NCBI GenBank assembly: GCA_910584635.1
Contig: CAJUBA010000004.1
Location: forward strand, 33,964 to 97,963
Direction of reading: 5' to 3'
DNA: 64,000 nt
Source: an uncultured Christensenella sp.
GTDB taxonomy: Bacteria > Bacillota > Clostridia > Christensenellales > UBA3700
Shown: positions 61,521 to 64,000 of the stretch, in pieces
Numbering within the stretch: the stretch's first letter is position 1
Layout: every line of letters starts with the position of its first letter
Program-made: the position numbers and the translations under genes
Notes under the pieces: generated by a model
Seen by the model: only the letters and a program-made list of their open reading frames with translations
Told to the model about the DNA's origin: nothing
The model's database searches: none

Positions 61521-64000
61521 ATGGATATTCGGAATAGAAAATTAAGGGGCGTTGTTGTATTATCATTATTGATAATACTGTGTTTATTTACGACAATAAT
61601 TTTGAATACATTTAGTTATGAGCGCAGAGTAGTGGCAGTTTCAACTGGAGCGCCGACTACAAATATAGGCGATTTGCTTTTTAGTAATTATGCAGACAGG
61701 CCAGATAAAAAATTTTTTGACGGGGAACAGTTGGATAAATTATATGCTCAGATTACAGGAAAAGAAAATGCGACTTACAAGGACGTTGAAGACGCTGCGA
61801 AAGAAATAAAAACAAGCGAGAATTTTAGAAGTTCCGAAAATACGCAGACAGGCGGAAAACTAATAACGTTTACAATGCTAGGTATGGACTGGAACGCAGT
61901 GTATTTGTCAACTAATAGGTCAGGCGAGCCTATATTGACAGTTTGGCAGGCAAATTCTAGCGTTACAGCAAAGTGGAATTACCACGCTGACAACGTAAAC
62001 GCAAATATACCTTCGAATATGTACAGTACGAGTATGATAAGAAATATTACGCTGAACGCAGGCGGAACGTATTATACAGGCAGTGATGGAAGCGGCGCGA
62101 CGCCTGTTCCGCAGAATTCCGACAACACATATGCGAAATTTACTATGGACGCTGTAACAGGGAGTTTGACGTCATTCATAGATAAACCTATAAACGTAAG
62201 TTGGCAGGAGAAAGAAATATCTCACTTAGTAAACCCTGGTTATGCATATGATTTCAATAATGACGCGTACGGCGACGTAGGTTCTGGTGGCGGCTCTAAC
62301 GCTAACTGGAATGGCGGAATGGTCAATTATTATGGCAAGACAGATTATTCAGCATGGGCAAACGATTATATTTGGTTGCCGTCAATGACGGAAACAGGCT
62401 TTTCCTACGAAAATATTAGAGGCATATGGGTTACGTCTGCGGTAGAAAGAGGAAACTCCGGCGTGGATTCTTGGTTGCGCTCAGCGACTAGTTCTAACTT
62501 CGCGCGTCCCTATATGCTTGTTGCAAATGGATCTGTGGATAGTAACGATTTGACAACTTCTCTTTATGCTGTGCGTCCCGCATTTCATTTGAATTTAGCA
62601 AAAGTGGAAAAAGCATCTGCAAAATCTATGACTTCTCCGCAAGATATAGAAGTTGCATATACCGGTGATGAGCAGGGAGTAGACAGTAAGTATACTCAAG
62701 ATTTTTTGGATAACGTAGATATAAAGTATTACGACGAAGGATCAACTACTCCGAGAAGTACAAAGCCTACAACAGTTGGAAATTACACAGTAAAGTATAC
62801 GTTAAAAGACGGATATTACTGGTCGGATAATTTAGATGGAGTGGAAAGGACAAAATCGTTTAAGATAACTCCGCGTAGAATGGACTATCCAACCTTTGAC
62901 AACGGCAAGTACAGTCTGCAAAAGAGTTACGCAGGAGATGAGGATATATCGTTTACGTTAGGTAACTACGATAAGAATTTTATCGAAGTAACGTATAGCG
63001 GAACAGACAACGGAGTAAGTTACGACGGCACGTATTCGGAAGCGTTGGCAAAGTACGTAGGGAAATACTATTTGGACGTAAAGATAAAAGACGAGTACGG
63101 AAGTAATTGCGTATTCAAGGATAAGCCTACTAACAGCAAGTTGGAGTTTGAGGTAATAAAAAAGGAAGTAGAAACGGAGATATTGGACGGTAGCAGTAGC
63201 AATATCGTAGGAATAAGAGGAAGCAAGAAGAAAGTAACTTTGAATATACCCGACGCTCAAAAGAAAGTACATAGAGGAAAGAAGATATACGTACAGATAA
63301 TAGCGAAAGACGAGTATAACGAATTCGAATTAAGCGGCAATATAGAGATAACGGGCGATAAGTTACAGTACAACGAAATCGAATTGAATATAGGACGGTT
63401 GAGAAAAGGAAGTTACGACATAGACGCCAAGGTGGTAGATGGATTAAACGGAGACAGTTATAGCGTAAGCGTAGTAAACGGAGCGACGTTAGAGGTAAAG
63501 GAAGTAGAGCCTGGAAGTCAGTTGATATGGCAGATGTATAGCGGAAGCGAAACGGACGGGTCGTTTGTGGGAGCGAACATAGGGGATATAGAATCGGAGT
63601 ACGACAGTTTTGCGTATGACGGGAAGGAGTATCACTTTGAAGTAACGCCGCCGACAGGATATACGGTAGAGAGCAAAAAGACTACGAACAGCGCGGGAGA
63701 TGAAGTAGAGTACGGAAAGAACGCGGATACGTATATAACGACGGTAGAGTTAAAAGAAAATGCAAACAATGAGATAACGGAGTATAGAATAACCTGGACA
63801 ATAGACAAGGCGAAGTTCGACTTGTCCGGCGTTAAGTGGGAATATCCCGATGGTAAACTGCCTTACACGCAAGGCGGAATAAACGCGGTGTTGGACGAAA
63901 GAACGTTGCCCGAAGGGTTGAAAGCAAAGTATAGTAACAGCACAGTCAAAGGATTGACGGTAGGACAAACGGGTACGGAGATAGTAACCTTTGAACTTGA
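61521..64000 (+). CDS. Large secreted/surface protein, 3' end beyond window
   Basis: Reading frame open from ATG 61521 to the window end (826 codons, incomplete). An N-terminal signal or anchor helix (VVVLSLLIILCLFTTIIL, about 11-28) is followed by a region up to about 355. This contains DSWLRSATSSNFARPY and YAVRPAFHLNL, like the C-terminal half of DUF6273-type modules found in gut Clostridia surface proteins. From about 375 on there are repeated beta-sandwich-like segments (VGNYTVKYTLKDGYYW; VGKYYLDVKIKDEYG), resembling MBG/Ig-like repeats. A GGGGTT site precedes the ATG. Cell attachment is likely but its sorting signal would be beyond the window. Confidence 0.8.
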   Translation, partial: MDIRNRKLRGVVVLSLLIILCLFTTIILNTFSYERRVVAVSTGAPTTNIGDLLFSNYADRPDKKFFDGEQLDKLYAQITGKENATYKDVEDAAKEIKTSENFRSSENTQTGGKLITFTMLGMDWNAVYLSTNRSGEPILTVWQANSSVTAKWNYHADNVNANIPSNMYSTSMIRNITLNAGGTYYTGSDGSGATPVPQNSDNTYAKFTMDAVTGSLTSFIDKPINVSWQEKEISHLVNPGYAYDFNNDAYGDVGSGGGSNANWNGGMVNYYGKTDYSAWANDYIWLPSMTETGFSYENIRGIWVTSAVERGNSGVDSWLRSATSSNFARPYMLVANGSVDSNDLTTSLYAVRPAFHLNLAKVEKASAKSMTSPQDIEVAYTGDEQGVDSKYTQDFLDNVDIKYYDEGSTTPRSTKPTTVGNYTVKYTLKDGYYWSDNLDGVERTKSFKITPRRMDYPTFDNGKYSLQKSYAGDEDISFTLGNYDKNFIEVTYSGTDNGVSYDGTYSEALAKYVGKYYLDVKIKDEYGSNCVFKDKPTNSKLEFEVIKKEVETEILDGSSSNIVGIRGSKKKVTLNIPDAQKKVHRGKKIYVQIIAKDEYNEFELSGNIEITGDKLQYNEIELNIGRLRKGSYDIDAKVVDGLNGDSYSVSVVNGATLEVKEVEPGSQLIWQMYSGSETDGSFVGANIGDIESEYDSFAYDGKEYHFEVTPPTGYTVESKKTTNSAGDEVEYGKNADTYITTVELKENANNEITEYRITWTIDKAKFDLSGVKWEYPDGKLPYTQGGINAVLDERTLPEGLKAKYSNSTVKGLTVGQTGTEIVTFEL

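Overview
The window looks like chromosome from an anaerobic, endospore-forming, moderately low-GC Clostridia-type Firmicute, probably from an uncultured gut-type lineage. The evidence is a full-length SpoIVA, a Cys-rich spore-surface-type protein, RNase J, a T-box leader on leuA, an [FeFe] hydrogenase-like protein, an NfnAB pair, GTP-type PEP carboxykinase and the LL-diaminopimelate aminotransferase route to lysine. Almost all genes lie on the + strand. The minus-strand exceptions are serC-serA, one XRE repressor, one small membrane protein and the Cys-rich protein.

Layout. 1-5840: prmC (cut by the window edge), prfA, thrC, trpS, then an overlapping pair of a DUF5685-type protein and a degenerate J-domain protein. 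5841-6819 is a gene-free patch of dispersed inverted repeats. 6820-14043: an XRE regulator, pckG, an MMPL/RND membrane protein, and serC-serA on the minus strand. 14044-16731 is accessory in character: a Fic-family protein with a replaced catalytic His, bracketed by two copies of a dispersed repeat, then an XRE repressor divergent from a SLOG-like protein and a small unknown gene. 16825-30269: sugar nucleotidyltransferase, RNase J, TrmR and TrhP (tRNA U34 modification), glycosyltransferase, Dabb protein, cyclophilin, DUF512 radical-SAM protein with Der, aminotransferase, phosphodiesterase, and a group-B-like [FeFe] hydrogenase. 30270-36636: paired inverted repeats, spoIVA, the convergent Cys-rich protein, a DUF3810 metalloprotease-like protein with a probably leaderless promoter, PiT phosphate transporter with its DUF47/PhoU-like partner, and more repeats. 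36637-41233: lipoprotein, T-box (CUC specifier)-leuA, MATE transporter. 41327-48535: a shikimate/aromatic operon aroB-aroA-aroC-pheA-aroE::aroK-aroQ-tyrA, which lacks only DAHP synthase to reach prephenate and its products. 48928-60992: P-type ATPase with a very long charged N-terminus, guaA, purA, dapL, nth, nfnA, nfnB, obg, yhbY. 61521-64000: the first 826 codons of a large secreted or surface protein that runs off the window.

The most striking signal lies just upstream of that surface protein. A perfect 20-bp inverted repeat (61364-61383 and 61473-61492) brackets an 89-bp segment. Inside it is a consensus-like promoter (TTGAAT, 17 bp, TATAAT) on the minus strand, pointing away from the gene. 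Inverting the segment would aim this promoter at the gene. This has the architecture of a phase-variable invertible promoter caught in the OFF orientation. A second theme is at least two dispersed repeat families in the intergenic patches, one of which forms long cruciforms with a shared tip (CAACGTAC...GTACG).

All calls are from reading the sequence and recalled family knowledge. No database search was run.
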